Assembly: GCA_030549335.1 (NCBI GenBank)
Contig: CM060191.1
Span: 58,291,947-58,355,946, forward strand
DNA: 64,000 bases
Direction: 5' to 3'
Source: Pontederia crassipes
Lineage: Eukaryota; Streptophyta; Magnoliopsida; Commelinales; Pontederiaceae
Below, in pieces: positions 34,723 through 47,440 of this stretch. The position numbers and the translations under genes were made by a program. Each line of letters begins with the position of its first letter. Position 1 is the stretch's first letter. The notes beneath the pieces were generated by a model. The model was not told the DNA's origin, did no database searches, and saw only the letters and a program-made list of their open reading frames with translations.

Positions 34723-35226
34723 CACTGGTCAGTTGGTGATTCGTGCATACATATGAGAGTGTTGCATTGCATACTCATGTTTGATATGTTTAAGTGACAA
34801 TGAATGTAAATTGAGTGTGATGATTTTGATTGGAATGTTATATATGTATTTATTAAATATGTGAAGATATTGACTTTGATATTATGATTAATGCATGTAT
34901 TTTTATGTTTTTCTGAATTTATTAGATGGTAACACATAGCTTATGAGTTATCAACTTACTGAGCTATTATTTGCTCACAGTGTTGTTGTACACTTTTTCA
35001 GATCAGTAGGACTTTTGGGAGCGCGAGAGACAGCCTTAGCAGGGTGTGTGTATTGAGAAGTTATGTGACCCACCGCGCGTGTTAGATAGAAGACTTGTAG
35101 CTCTCATATTCCTCTGTTGGGATATGGAGAGTTTGATATGCGCTATGTATAAACAATAATTTTTGTATCTTGTAAAATGCAAATATTTTATTATTATGTG
35201 ATGGTGTAAACCCTAGGGTTGTTACA

Positions 35227-36550
35227 TACTCTGAATGAACAATATAAAATGTATGATTTGCTTATATGTGTTATCATTTTCTTGTAATATCTAGGAGAGT
35301 TATGCACATTTTTTCTCTACAAAAATAAAAAAGTTGATCGTATGTAATCAGTCGCGAGCTCTTATTTAAATCACCGTTTAAATCGGAGTCGTGACAACAT
35401 AATTAAAGGAAAGAGAAGAAAATAAATATTAAATCATAATTTTATTTAGATAATTTTATTCTTTACATTTATACTTATATATTTAATTTATATATATGGT
35501 TAAGGATGGAAACATGAATATGAATATGCATTTCTTCTACTTTGCAACTCGGTTTGGGGATGAATAAAATTAATATTAAAAGGGAATAGAAGGAATCCAA
35601 CTTAAATTCAAACAAATAGAGATAATCAGTTCCCCTTCTTTCTCTTCCCATATATTTTCCTCCCTCCCTCTCCAACGAGCAATTGAAAACAATTGAAAAC
35701 AAGGAAACATGTGTTCGTTATAGTCCAAGAGGACTTTTGCTCAGAGTTCTCTCAACTGAGAGAGGTGGAGCTCGATGGAGCAATCTTTCATATCGACCTT
35801 GCAAGGGAAGAGGAGGGAGTGCACCTTGAGATACGACGATTGATTCCTTATTTTAACCACATATTATTTACATTCATCTTTAACTTGTCTTGGTCATGAG
35901 AAGCTACCTTATATGATCTTCTTAGAGGATAGAATTCCTCCACCTTTACTCACTTTTTCAACTTTATTCTTCAACTTTTCTTTATAATTAAACTACTCTC
36001 CAATTATTAACTTATTTCACTAGCTGTCCTTTTTTACCTACGGTCGTCCATTTCTCGATTGCACGATCTATATAACATGTTTCTCTCTCATCAACGCGTA
36101 CATGTATTCGACATGTCATATTAAGTTAATATTAAAAAAATAATATAAAAAATAAAAAAAATTCTAAAAATAAAAAATGAAGAGATGCGCCCGCTCCTCT
36201 TCTTCCTTCGGTCGTTGGTCACCGCTCAAGAGGCCGGAGGAAGAAGAGGAGGGGACGACCATCCCTAGTAGAGTGGGAGGGGGTGTCACCCCACTTCCCC
36301 TCTCTTTTCCAACGTTGGAGAAGGAAGAGGGAGGGGGTGGCTGCCCCTCCCGCTCTATGTGCAATCACGCGCTTAGAGGGGGAGCATATTTTTGTTTCTA
36401 ATGAAATAATATAAATATTCCTTAGACGAATTTTTTATTTCTTGATGATTTTGTTTTCTGAATCGATTCAATGCAACAATCGATAATCTTTCTTTAGTTA
36501 TGTTATTGTTTTATTGCATTGTCTCTATGTGGGTGCACAGTTTCGTAATG
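35227..36550. other. Intergenic, no gene recognised
   Basis: AT-rich spacer. A GC-rich block (about 36180-36380) with CCTCTTCTTCC and GGAAGAAGAGG motifs resembles the core of the MULE-like family but without visible arms. The open frame at 35693-35899 shows no recognised domain. Confidence 0.35.
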
Positions 36551-36559
36551 TCAGTTATT

Positions 36560-37430
36560 TCTTTTATCTTTTGGTCTCATGAGCCTTAAGCTGAGAGGAT
36601 AAACTCTTCCTCTACACAAATCTCAAGACCGAGATGTTGGATTTGTGATCAGCTTAATTAGAAAGACGCATTGAGATTAAAAGTCATTTTCAATTTTATT
36701 TGTTTTTCCAATGACATTCCCCCTTATTTGCATTTTTCATGCATCAATGATTCTCGCCCGAGAGGTAATTTATTCCTTAGTTAAGACATGCAACCCGAGA
36801 AGTTGGGTCGGGCTAGAATATGTCTAAGGAACTATTGATGACTTCAGGTTCAACAAAAAGGTGTATTCTTTGTTTCTCTTTTCTGTGACGCGATTTTTTT
36901 TATTCGAACAATGCACATTTAGAAACGTTGGTGTTTGTCATCCAATATGGTAGTTCATTCCTTAACTACCACATGAGAGTCGAGAGATTGAGTGGCAGTC
37001 GAGTTACAGCCAAGAATCACTAATTTCAATGCTAAGTGAAGTCAAAAGGTCATCTCGGAGTATTTTTTTATCCTCTTCATCGGTGTTCGTTTTTTATCTA
37101 AACTACCCTTGTTTTTAGATATCTGTGTCCTTCGTCCGAGAAGGTTCTCTATTTTCCCACTGTCTCTTGAAGTCGAGAGGCTGGGTGGCAGTTAGGTTAT
37201 ATCAAAGAGGTTGTTGATGATCCGTGCTAAGTACAACTGAGAGACATGTTGTAACATTTTTTAGTTATTCGCCATTTTTGCTCAAACTCAACTTAGGCGA
37301 TTCCACCAAAGAGGGAGTATTGCACTACTAAGACTCAATTCAAGTCGAGAGATTAGCTAAGCCCCGACTTACAACTTAGGAATCCCCTATGGTTGGAAGT
37401 GGGGGCATCTCGGGAGGTGCTCCTACCTAG
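36560..37430. repeat. Diverged ~190-bp tandem repeat, about five units
   Basis: A motif like AGTCGAGAGATTGAGTGGCAG or GAAGTCGAGAGGCTGGGTGG recurs at about 36593, 36793, 36977, 37171 and 37339. Each is followed by similar text (GGTTATATCAAAGAGG / GTTACAGCCAAGAATC, then TTGATGA) and a TCATCTCGG-like motif in some units. Units are strongly diverged, so copy limits are approximate. Confidence 0.5.
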
Positions 37431-37938
37431 ATACTTGATGTTTGAACGTGATGGATACATTCTGGATGATGACCCGTTCATATATACCCTATATATAGCC
37501 AATGAGCATGATAGTGATTTGACCGCTGGATGATGTTTATCACCAGAGTGGGAACATGTTCATGAGAGGGGAAATGTTTCTACACTATTACTTTTCTCCA
37601 ATTTATGAAATAGTATTTTAAAACTACCCTTAAGCCATAATGTGTTATTTTTCTTGAACTTTGTCCATGCTCTATTTTCGTTTCTCTATCTAGTCATGCG
37701 TTCTATGTTAAAAAGCCATAAAATATAATGTAGCTTTACATTTTGTGATCTTTAGTATAATAGCATTTTATCTCTACGTTTTCATCTCTTCTTAATTTAG
37801 TTCTTCTCCTTTTCGACAATTTTTTGCATTGGATTTTTACTCGATTCCCTTCGAAGAACTTAAGCACTACATTGACGTTGTGCACTTACAACCTCATTGT
37901 GTGTGCTGAGGATCTCTATAAATTTTAAAGTTGATTCA

Positions 37939-39681
37939 TGTAACGCTCCCAGATTTCATCCTCTTGTCACGTGGCAATTGGGCTAGTCAGGACCGGGGTT
38001 ACTTATACACATATCACTTCATGAGCTTTCATAATCCAATAAGACAAAAAGAGAAGAATAATAACTCCTTTCATAAAAATGCGGAAGTTAACCAATTCAT
38101 AATAATTAATAATGACCAAAGTAAGAATGTAATGTGGAAGCTAACAATTCTTCTGTTCCAAGGAGTCCTTTACTATCACATACTATATATAAAGCATCTA
38201 TTACATCAAAAATAAACTAGGGGAGCTCTAATAGCAAAATCTAAGACTGGCTCTCATGTGCAGCTGCATCACCACGAACTATGATGTTGCACGCGCCTCC
38301 ATCTATAACATTAATTATCTGTGGGGTTCAGATACAGGAACATGGAATATCCGTGAGCAAAATATGCTCAGTACATGGAATAATACAAATGGATGCAATA
38401 ACTTAAATAGAGCAAGATTAACAATTAAGTCATATACATCGAAGAACATATAATAACAATGCCAAACTTTAACTTTCATTTCCATTCTTTTCTTTTCTGT
38501 TCTTTCTATACTTTTCTTTTCATAACAGTTCTTCTTTAGTGTGTTTCACTACATCTTTTACTTTAGACATTTCTTAAGGACTTCCATGTTTGTTGTCTTA
38601 AGCGATCTCGACTTCTTTTATTATGAATCAACATGACACTTTCATGTGACTATAAAAATAGGTCAAGGTAGATCACACCAGGACCCGGTGAGTGTTTACT
38701 TATTCACAAAAATAGACTTGGACTTCTCAAAGTTACCCAAGTAGGACCGCAGAGATCACCCTTTCTTTAACTTTAACTATAACAATCAGTGCACAGGATC
38801 CCATCTTTCAGCTTTTATCTTTTCCTATTTATCTATATATTTTGTTCAGTTCATCTATATCATAACAAGGGCAAAATAGACTTTTCACATCACTACGAGT
38901 CGATATAAAATTCAATTATGCAATCAATGTAGAATCCGGTCTGGACACAATTAAACCCTGACCATGTTTGTGCGGGTCGGGTCATGGGAGACTCGATCCG
39001 GATCGGTTTCGCATCAATACTGTCTCAATCATCCTCCAAAACCCGAGTCGGGTGTCTCTGGAGTTTGGGCTAGGTCTCACATTGTGGAAACTGAGCCGTG
39101 CACATCGACGACCATGAAACTCGGGCCGGGTCCTTGAAAACTCGGGCCGAGCATAACTGAATTCGGGTCGAGAAGACGAAGATGTTCCCGACAAAAAGTC
39201 TGACATTCTTTAACAGAGGGTTGACCGGAGATTAGATGGCACAGAGGGTTGACCGAAGATTAGATGGCCGGCCAGAGCTCTCGTGCACGCGCATTGAGGA
39301 GGGAGAAACAAGGGCTCAAAGTAGGGAGAAAAATCTATTTTCTGACGAAGGGAGGCCGAGAGCTGAAAGGGGGTTTATTTATAGATAAGATGACATTGAC
39401 TTTTGATGAGTTAAAAACTAAATCCGGAATTTAATATTAAATTTCTCTCAAATCTAATTCAAAACCTTATCTATAATCTTAACTAATCACCTAATTTAAT
39501 TACTTTATCTATTCCTTTTCTTTTCCTTTCTTTTCTTCTTCTCAAAGTCTTATCTATACACAAATTCCCTCTTTAACTTATCAACTTTTATCTTTTCCTT
39601 TAAACTGAATTTTAGGAAATAAATAAATAAATATTTTATTTATCTAATTATTTAATTCAAGAAAAATCTTGGGGTGTTACA
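37939..39681 (-). repeat. LTR of the gypsy fossil
   Basis: 1.74 kb with TG...CA ends. It contains copies of a CTCGGGYCGG motif at 38971, 38992, 39042, 39120, 39141 and 39162, several exactly 21 bp apart. The adjoining TTACCTC...TTTAC text on the right fits a polypurine tract read on the - strand. Confidence 0.75.
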
Positions 39682-40640
39682 TTATTACCTCATTAAAGAA
39701 AATTGGTCCCCAAATTTTACTCATTGAACAAATGGGGACACTGTTGGCACATCTCTTCCTCTAGTTTCCATGTGGCATCATTCCCCTGATGATGTCTCCA
39801 CGAAACTTTTACCAATGCCACTTCCTTGTTTCCTTATTTTTGTGGTTGAAACTCTAATATCTGAATTGGTTGTTTCTCATAGGTGAAATTCTCCCTGAGA
39901 TTGGGCTCCTCGATTCGGATCATATTTGCCTCATCATGCTTATACTTCCTCAAAAGAGACACATGAAAGATATTATGCAAATATGATGGAGGTAAGGCTG
40001 ACCATGCCCCTTCTCTTACTAAGTCCAATATTTCGAAAGGCCCACATATTTTGGACTTAATTTTTCTTTCTTGCTAAATCGCATGACCCCTTTAGAAGAA
40101 GAAACTTTCAAGAGTACTTTATCATCATATGCCTTTTGCCTATTATGAGCTGCTTTCATCTTCTTTTTTATTTTCACCTTATCTGCATACTCCATAGTTT
40201 ACTTTAATTATTTAGCAGTCAAAATCTTCTTTTCTCGTACTTCATTCCAATATGTGTGCTCGACATGGTCTGCTATATAAGACTTCAAATGGAGCCATGC
40301 CAATAATGAAGTGGTAGCGATTATTATAAGCAAATTCTATAAGGATGGAAGACAGTATTATAATTAAGCCTTGTGCCAAAAGTTTTTTGTAAACTTTTCC
40401 AAAATCTTGAGGTGAATCTAGGATCCTGTCTAACATGATACTAGTAGGGATGTCATATCCTTTTTCATTATCATAAGAATTTGTGTCATATGGAGTAAAT
40501 AATTCATCAGAGTCATAAGCATTTGAATCTTGCAATTATCATCAGCAACTTGAGCATTAACATAAGAGTCATCCCACTTCGTATTTTCTTTGCCATATTA
40601 ATTGTCTCCTCCAACTCTTTATCGTGAAGTTGTAATCAAC
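37939..40640 (-). mobile_element. Ty3/gypsy fossil, 3' part with LTR
   Basis: LTR at 37939-39681 (TGTAACGCTCCC to GGGGTGTTACA), followed on the right by sequence typical of the 3' end of pol read on the - strand. 39834-40028 encodes the tail of the polyprotein (HNIFHVSLLRKYKHDE, as in chromovirus integrase C-termini), and about 40240-40330 encodes an integrase piece (GMAPFEVLYSRPCR). The opposite LTR and most of the body are not present in recognisable form. The element is broken and old. The right limit is approximate. Confidence 0.75.
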
Positions 40641-41500
40641 ATCACCTATTACATCTGCATCCTTATTATCACTAATAATAGGAAGATCTTGATGTTGTAC
40701 TTGTGATGTAACATTTCTCCTTTGAATCATCCTTCTTGTATGACAATATTCTCTTGCTCATTCTCTTTTATTATTTCTTCAATCACCACATTTCCGAGTG
40801 TTGAGAATGACATGGGTGTTGAGAATGACATGGTTGGACTAAATAATAAATATTTCTTTTATTATTTCTTCAATTACCACACATAAATTCATGTAATCAC
40901 ACTTACTAGCTGCATTACACATATTTAATTATCTAAGGTTCGTAGGCCATTCTGCCAATCTTGGCTCAATCCAAACATGTGTGACAATCTCTTTTACTCC
41001 AATTATTGTTTATTTACATAAGGTCATCATCATAGCCCATAAATATTTCCACATCACTATTTGTGATATCCCCCATTCAACATTTTCCCCATTAAAATTC
41101 ATGTGCAAATCAAAGCTACTAGAATCTAAGGAACAAAAAGAATAGATAAATGATCCATTCTACATTTAAATACAAATTAAGTACAAAAAAAAAGACACCA
41201 GTGTAATTACTAATCATCTCAGCATTATTCTCACTGTGCACAAATGTATTCCATGTTACAAAGTAATATTTATCAATTAGTACAATAGAAAGACAAATAG
41301 GGTTTGGGACAGACAAAATAAAAATAAGGTTTTGAGAGGGCCACAACTATTTAGGATAGGGATATATATAAAAAGGGAAAAGCTTGGAAGTTGGAGTTGG
41401 AAAAAAAATTAAGGGTTTGTGGGATGCAAATACTTAAAATCATGGACATTGTGTGCTGCCTTTCACCTAGCCTCGAGCACAAACTACGTCATTACTCTTT
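40641..41500. other. Intergenic or highly decayed retroelement
   Basis: AT-rich sequence without recognisable coding content. It may be further decayed gypsy internal sequence. A probable unique segment precedes the MITE at 41501. Confidence 0.35.
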
Positions 41501-42179
41501 GGCCCCATTTGTTTGCGGAACCGGGCAGAAATCGTGCCCTTGTTCCGTCCGGTTCCACCAAACACGGACTCAGAATTGGATTTCGATGCGGGAACAAATG
41601 TGGTGAAACTGAAGTAACGGGACTCCAATTTCACTCTCCATCAACTTTTTTATTTTTTTTTATTTTTTTTGTCTTTTGGGTTTGACGTGACGGTTTCTTT
41701 TTTTTTCAAAATTCATTTTCTTTTTCTTTCTCTCATACCATATCATTTATAAAATAAATTATTTAATAAATATAAAATATTCATAATAATGGATTAATAT
41801 AATATTATTTATTACTTATTATTTCATTAAAAAATTTAATATTTGATTAAATATAATTAATTTAAAAATATTTTTATATTTAAATAATATATTTTTTAAC
41901 AAATTTTTTCCCATACTTTTTTTTATTTTATAATTTTATTTTAATTAATAATAAAATTATACTTCATAATAATAATAATTTTTAATTTAAAATTCACTAA
42001 AAAATCATCCATCATATTTACTTTTTTTTATCACATCAACCATCTTATTCCTTATCATAAAATTTCATTCCAACTAAACAAAACTCAAACTAATCTGTCA
42101 ATTCAATTATGCATCAAAAACTTATGAGGAATGCACCGAAAACTTAGAGGAACCGCGATTCCGTTTCCAAACAACCCCT
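41501..42179. mobile_element. PIF/hAT-like MITE related to the 61.2-kb element
   Basis: Left end GGCCCCATTTGTTTGCGG, right end (read inward) CAGGGGTTGTTTGGAAACGG, with an AT-rich noncoding core. The left 60 bp (GCGGAACCGGGC, then CCTTGTTCCGTCCGGTTCC) closely match the left end of the element at about 61194. No clear target duplication, so PIF versus hAT is undecided. Confidence 0.6.
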
Positions 42180-42207
42180 GACAGTTGTCATCGGAGAAGA
42201 TTGCCAT

Positions 42208-45200
42208 TGTAACGCCCCCAAAATTTGGTCCCAATTTAAATTTGCCGAACCCTAGGCGACGTTACTTTATACAAACCTAATTACATAAAACTTTTGCAGC
42301 GAAAATATAGTCATAAATATAAATATAAAATATCAAGATCGTAACAGCGGAAGACTTTAGCATATAAAAATCCCAAGATACATAAACTGGCCCATGGGCC
42401 TAATGGACTCTAACGTATACCCAATAGAGGGTTCATCATACATAAATGAGTTCAAGTGTAGTACATGACTCAATAAAAGACCCATAAGCCATACATACTT
42501 AACCCTTATAAGGGTTCATCATCATGACATAACAAGAGTAAACAACTTGGGTTGCAGCCCGACAGACCCATGTGCAATGTCGCCGTCATGAGGCTCTCAC
42601 CGCCGAACATAAGCCTCCTCCATACCTGCACGGATCCATGGAGTGCATGAGATTTCTCCTGTTAGAATATGTTGAAGCCCATGCATGCTATGATCTTATA
42701 ACATAATTTCTACATGGTATGGCCTATGCATTTCATCATTATGGAACATAAATCATATGCATGCTATGAGCTACTTATGCACACTATATGGCATGTGAGC
42801 ATATCATCATCGCAAGATATAATAACATGTAACATCATAATCTTTAGGTCATGCATATTATAACTTATCATTATGCTATTGTATATTATGATATTGTCTT
42901 ACTTTACTTTGTCATCTTTGTTCATGACATCATATGATGTGACAAATGGACATTCATAATGCATCATCATAGGTGCCTTCTTCATCTTTATCATCTTTGT
43001 CTTTATGTCCCATTTCATTCATCATTCATCTTTTCATCTTTCATCTTTACTTAGATACTTTCTTATCTTGTCGATTGAGAAATGTAGTGACTCATAGGTC
43101 ATAATCCTCCCCATAGGTAAGGTCTTTATCCTCATCTTTGGATGATGTCTTTATCCTCTCCCGAAAGCGAGGTCTTTATCCTTCCCCGAAGGTAAGATCT
43201 TTATCCTCCCTAAAAGTGAGTTCTTTTCCTACACGTCGGTGGGGTCTTAGGTAGGGTACCGATTGGTCCCAAGTCATAAAAATGTCATTCCTTCATCAAT
43301 ATATACAATCATTCAATACATGTTGCATCTTTTAACCTTATTTAAGGTCATACAAACTTCAAATCATGCAAGGTGTGGACATTCAATCATAACCAATCAT
43401 CTTCCAGAATGGACGACCATTTTAGGTCACGGTCGACCGCTAGACTAGTATCGGGCGACTAATCATATTATCGATCGACCGTTATGATCCTTTCGGACGA
43501 CCAAAACTGAGCTTCGATTCGATCGCTAATCACAGAATGTGATGACTCTCTGAAATGGACGACCGCTGGATATCGATCGACCGATATAGATCAATTGGAC
43601 GATCGAAATTGAGTTTCGGTTCATCCGCTAATCATAGAATGTGACGACTCCTCAAATCGGACGATCGTTGATATATCGATCGACCGTTACATGGCTTTCG
43701 GTCGACCGAAATAGGGCGTTCGATCGACCGCTAATCACGAAATGTAACGACTCCTCTAAAATGGACGACCGATGGGGTATTGGTTGACCGTTGGATAGAG
43801 TTCAACAATACATATGTCTCCATAACGGTCGACCGATAATGTATCGATCGTCCGTTCTTGGACGGCAGACACGATTTTTATATGTTTTCTTTTCAATCTT
43901 GTATACATTGACATATTGAACATATATTGACTTCCAAATATCATATGAGGCATTTCTTAACATTCTTAACACTCTAATCATGACCCACATAAAGTCCTCT
44001 AACATGCTAATCAAGATCATAAATGTACATGAGCTTTAAACATTTTCATAATAAACTAACATAACAACAATAAGCATTCCAATATTAAGCATAATGAGTA
44101 ATAGAGCATGAAGTTATGAAACACATGTATTCTAATCATGGATAGCAATAGAATAGTAATCTAAAGAAACATGAAGCATCAAATGCACATTCCTTAAATC
44201 TTCATCTAAGAACAAAGGGTTTGTTCTTTAATCCCTAATCCACACAATCAAACATCATTAAGAGGAAGATTAAGAAGGCTTGGATCCCCTCAAACATTCA
44301 TCATTCACTAATCATCATATAGGTTATACATGAACATTTCTGCTATCTTAATTTTAAACATGAGAAGGGATTTGCCTAAAGAATATTAAGAGTTACTAAT
44401 CATATTAATACGAACAATACAAGTCATCATAATGAATTAAACATGGATAGTCATAAACATTCTAATACTAAATATGATTAGCAATGAAATAATCACTTTA
44501 ATTAATCATTCAAATATGCAAATAAATCATACTTATCTCCAATCATATAACCTAAGAAGATCCAAGTTGATTTTCAAATCCTTAATCATTCATTTATGCA
44601 TCATTCAAGATTGAGATTAGGACTTTGAATCCCCTCAAATATATCTTTAAGTTTACTTTAGAACCCTAATCCTATTTTTTTTTTTTTCTTCTCTCTTTCT
44701 TCTTTCTTAGCAGCTGACCTCTCCTTGGTGCTCCTCGTTGTTGTCCGTGAGATGGAGGGAGGGAAGCTTAGAGAGAGCGGAGAGTGATGCTATGAGAGGG
44801 GGTGAGTGCTGCTGTAGCTTAGAGTGAGAGAGAGAAGGAGAATGAGATGGTTCTTAGTGTTGCATGATGTGTGCTGGCCGTGAGTGAAGGCAAGAGTGGA
44901 GAGAGAGAATGAGAGACTAGGGAGCTTGGGTGGCTTCTGCTCGTGAGTGGACAAGAGGGAGTTGAGTGAGAGAGAAGAGAACACGAGAGGAGGGTGAGAG
45001 ATTGGGGGTGCTGCCTTGTTGCTTTGGGGGGAGCTCCTGCAGGGTGGAGAGTTTGAGGGAGGAGAGAGAGGAGAGTGTGAGGAAATGGGAGGGGTTAGTT
45101 GTGCTTTAGAGCATTTTAGAGTTATTTATATCTTATTTTATGGGCTTATTATGTTAATGGATTTTTCAAGTGGGTTTTAAATGACTAGTATTTTTTAATC

Positions 45201-45251
45201 TATTTTATTTTATTTTATTTTTATTTTATTTATTTCTTTGAGGATATTATA
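42208..45251 (-). repeat. Long LTR of the 42.2-47.4 kb gypsy fossil
   Basis: About 3.04 kb, + strand start TGTAACGCCCCC and end GAGGATATTATA. It contains the phased palindrome array at 43410-43854 and a GA-rich region at about 44740-45090. Confidence 0.8.
43410..43854. repeat. Helically phased palindrome array, CGATCGACCG type
   Basis: About 17 copies of a CGRTCGACCG / TGGACGACCG decamer start near 43410, 43430, 43472, 43494, 43514, 43556, 43574, 43596, 43615, 43658, 43677, 43699, 43721, 43762, 43781, 43826 and 43845. Gaps are 18-22 bp or 41-45 bp throughout. A higher-order unit of about 103 bp is visible between TGGACGACCG copies (43556, 43658, 43762). The decamer differs from the one at 2319-2629 but the spacing rule is the same. 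Confidence 0.8.
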
Positions 45252-46099
45252 ATATACCTCCTTTAAAATAAAATTCGTTTTCGAATTTTGTAGAATCTTA
45301 TACAATAGGTCTCCTCATCCACGTTGTTCCATTTATCTTTCGCTCCTCGTATACATTGATATGATTTCTCCCTTTTGTGACATCGAATATGTATCCCTCG
45401 ATGGTCCCACTTTAACATCCTTTGTATTTCGTGTCCACTTAGTAGATATTCCGATATTTCAGCGAGAATCTCATATCTCTAATCAATCTCGAGAGATTGA
45501 GTTCGTTCTTGAATGTCGTTTTTGCTATGCATCTCCAATTATTAACTTACCTTACATGGAAATCCTCCCATTCTCATCTCTTCATCTATCTTCCATCCGC
45601 ACCCACGTGACCTTCCTCATGCGTCTTTAATAGCAGTACATAATAGTATAGTGTTCCTCATGCGTCTTTAATAGCAGTACATAATAGTATAGTGTTAACG
45701 GCTCTTGGCAATGGTTCTAACTATGCCATCATATCATTTTGAATTTTCAAGATTCTTATGTGAATTCTTAGATCATTAATTAACTCCACGAAAATGGAGA
45801 CCGTTCATACGCCATGCTCCCGTTGCGCTACTGTGATCCTCAACATGGTCCACTCAAGTGACAAGTTACCTAACTTGATCCTTGATCCTTTCATGTCATT
45901 ATTAAGGTCACATAGGCCTAAGTAGAGCAATTCTAATTTTTCTCCACACCTTAATCATCATTCTTATGATTTTGGTAGCCTTTCTTAACTTTCTTTATTT
46001 TATGATTTATGATTATATGTCTTATACTTAGAATATTCCTTTTAACATTTCAAGTGATCATTATGTCTATCATGCACACACACATTATAATTGGTATGA

Positions 46100-46938
46100 T
46101 CACTTAAATGTTACGCGACGATTACCTTCGATCGTATGTGAAACTTGGTGAACTTCTTCAACTTGCATGGTGTGATCTTGTTCCAACATTCTTGAGAAAT
46201 TGACATCTCGTTTCTCTGGGCAATTCTTCTTGTAATGACCGATCCTTCCACATTGCAAACATACTCCAATATTGAAGCGACATTCGCCTATATGAAACCT
46301 TCCGCAATGGAGGCATTGACTTTTGCTCCTATGCGATTCTCCCATCTTAGAACCCATATAGGGTCCATTCCTTTGCTCCATCCATTTTCCTTGCTTGGCG
46401 TCTTTTTTGATGTGTTACTATTAGAAATTACAACTCCATCTTCGAGCTTCCTTTCTAGTTCAACAACTAATTCCATTGCTTCTTTCATTGTCTTAGGAGC
46501 TTGACACAGTATCCTAGCCTTTAGTTCGGACTTGAGTCCCTTTACAAAGCGATTCACTCACATATATTCCGTCTTTACAAGAGTACAAAACTTTTCTAGT
46601 TGGAAGTACTTAATTGTGTAATCGTCCATTGACATGTCACCTTGTTGGAGGTTAAGAAACTCCTCTTGTATTTGCTCACTCATACTTTGTGGAAAGTATT
46701 GATTCATCATGAATTTCCACCATGTCAAATTTTCTTCATTGGCATACTTAGACCTAAGGATAGAATCCCACCATTGCTTTGCTTTTCCTATCAAGCTATG
46801 AGTGGCACATGCCATTTTGCTTTCTTTCGAACATTTCATCCCTCTGAAGATATCCATGATGACATCCAACCATGCTTCATTTTCCTTCGGATCATCAATG
46901 CCATTGAACATAGGAGGATTGAAGTTTAAAAACCTCAT
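46100..46938 (-). pseudogene. gypsy gag remnant
   Basis: The - strand encodes a retrotransposon gag core (KQWWDSILRSKY, then FMMNQYFPQSMSEQIQEEF) and a CCHC zinc knuckle (CLQCGRIGHYKKNC, about 46185-46230) preceded by a second Cys/His-rich motif. Part of the 42.2-47.4 kb fossil; broken. Confidence 0.85.
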
Positions 46939-47260
46939 AAAATATTCTTGGTGTGAACCTCAATCACATTCTATAGCTTGAGCCGTGCCTTCGTTCGTTG
47001 GATATTTCACATTCATCTATCATCATACAATAACCATGCATCAATGTCTAACATTACACTATTAAAGTAAAACACATACCTCTAGATTCGGTGGCACCTC
47101 ATAACGATTACACATGGACTTTACACTTAGACATTTCACTTAAACACTTTAGTCAACTTATGGCTTACACATCCTAAAACCTAACACATACGAGCCAAAA
47201 CTATGACTTGCACATACTAAAATCCTATACACAAGCCAAACTATGACTCTGATATCATAC

Positions 47261-47435
47261 TATAACGCTCTCAAAATTCGACCACAATTTAAATTTAGGG
47301 CATCTTAGGGTTATTTATATCTTATCTTATGGACTTATTATGCCAATGAGCTCTCCAAGTGGGCTTTAAATGACTAGCATTCTTTTACCTATTTTATTTT
47401 CTTTTTATTTTATTTATTTCTTTGAGGATATTACA
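47261..47435 (-). repeat. Short partner LTR of the gypsy fossil
   Basis: The left part matches the start of the long LTR (TATAACGCTCTCAAAATTCG against TGTAACGCCCCCAAAATTTG) and the right part matches its end (CAAGTGGGCTTTAAATGACTAG, then GAGGATATTACA). Confidence 0.85.
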
Positions 47436-47440
47436 ACCAT

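Larger units (their letters stand above)
31404..35226. mobile_element. Large solo LTR, Ty3/gypsy-like fossil, with nested hAT-type element
   Basis: Begins TGTAATATCCC and ends GGGTTGTTACA, the inverted ends shared by gypsy LTRs in this window. It spans 3.8 kb, of which 1071 bp (32600-33670) is a nested element. It contains a short tandem array near 34448-34720. No gag-pol lies next to it on either side. The flanks do not give a clear 5-bp target duplication, so solo-LTR status is probable rather than certain. Confidence 0.6.
42208..47435 (-). mobile_element. Ty3/gypsy retrotransposon fossil with both LTRs
   Basis: Flanked by GCCAT (42203-42207) and ACCAT (47436-47440), a near-matching 5-bp target duplication. 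On the - strand the order is LTR (47435-47261), primer-binding site (GATATCAGAGTCAT, about 47243-47256), gag (about 46938-46100), a short remainder, a purine-rich tract (AAAGGAGGTATA, about 45252-45263) and the second LTR (45251-42208). No reverse transcriptase or integrase is recognisable, and the two LTRs are of very unequal length. It is broken or non-autonomous, and old by LTR divergence. LTR ends resemble those of Tekay/Del-type chromoviruses. Confidence 0.85.

Noticed and set aside
44790-44984. Ser/Leu-rich 64-codon frame
   Set aside because: Translation of GA/CT-rich low-complexity DNA in an LTR.
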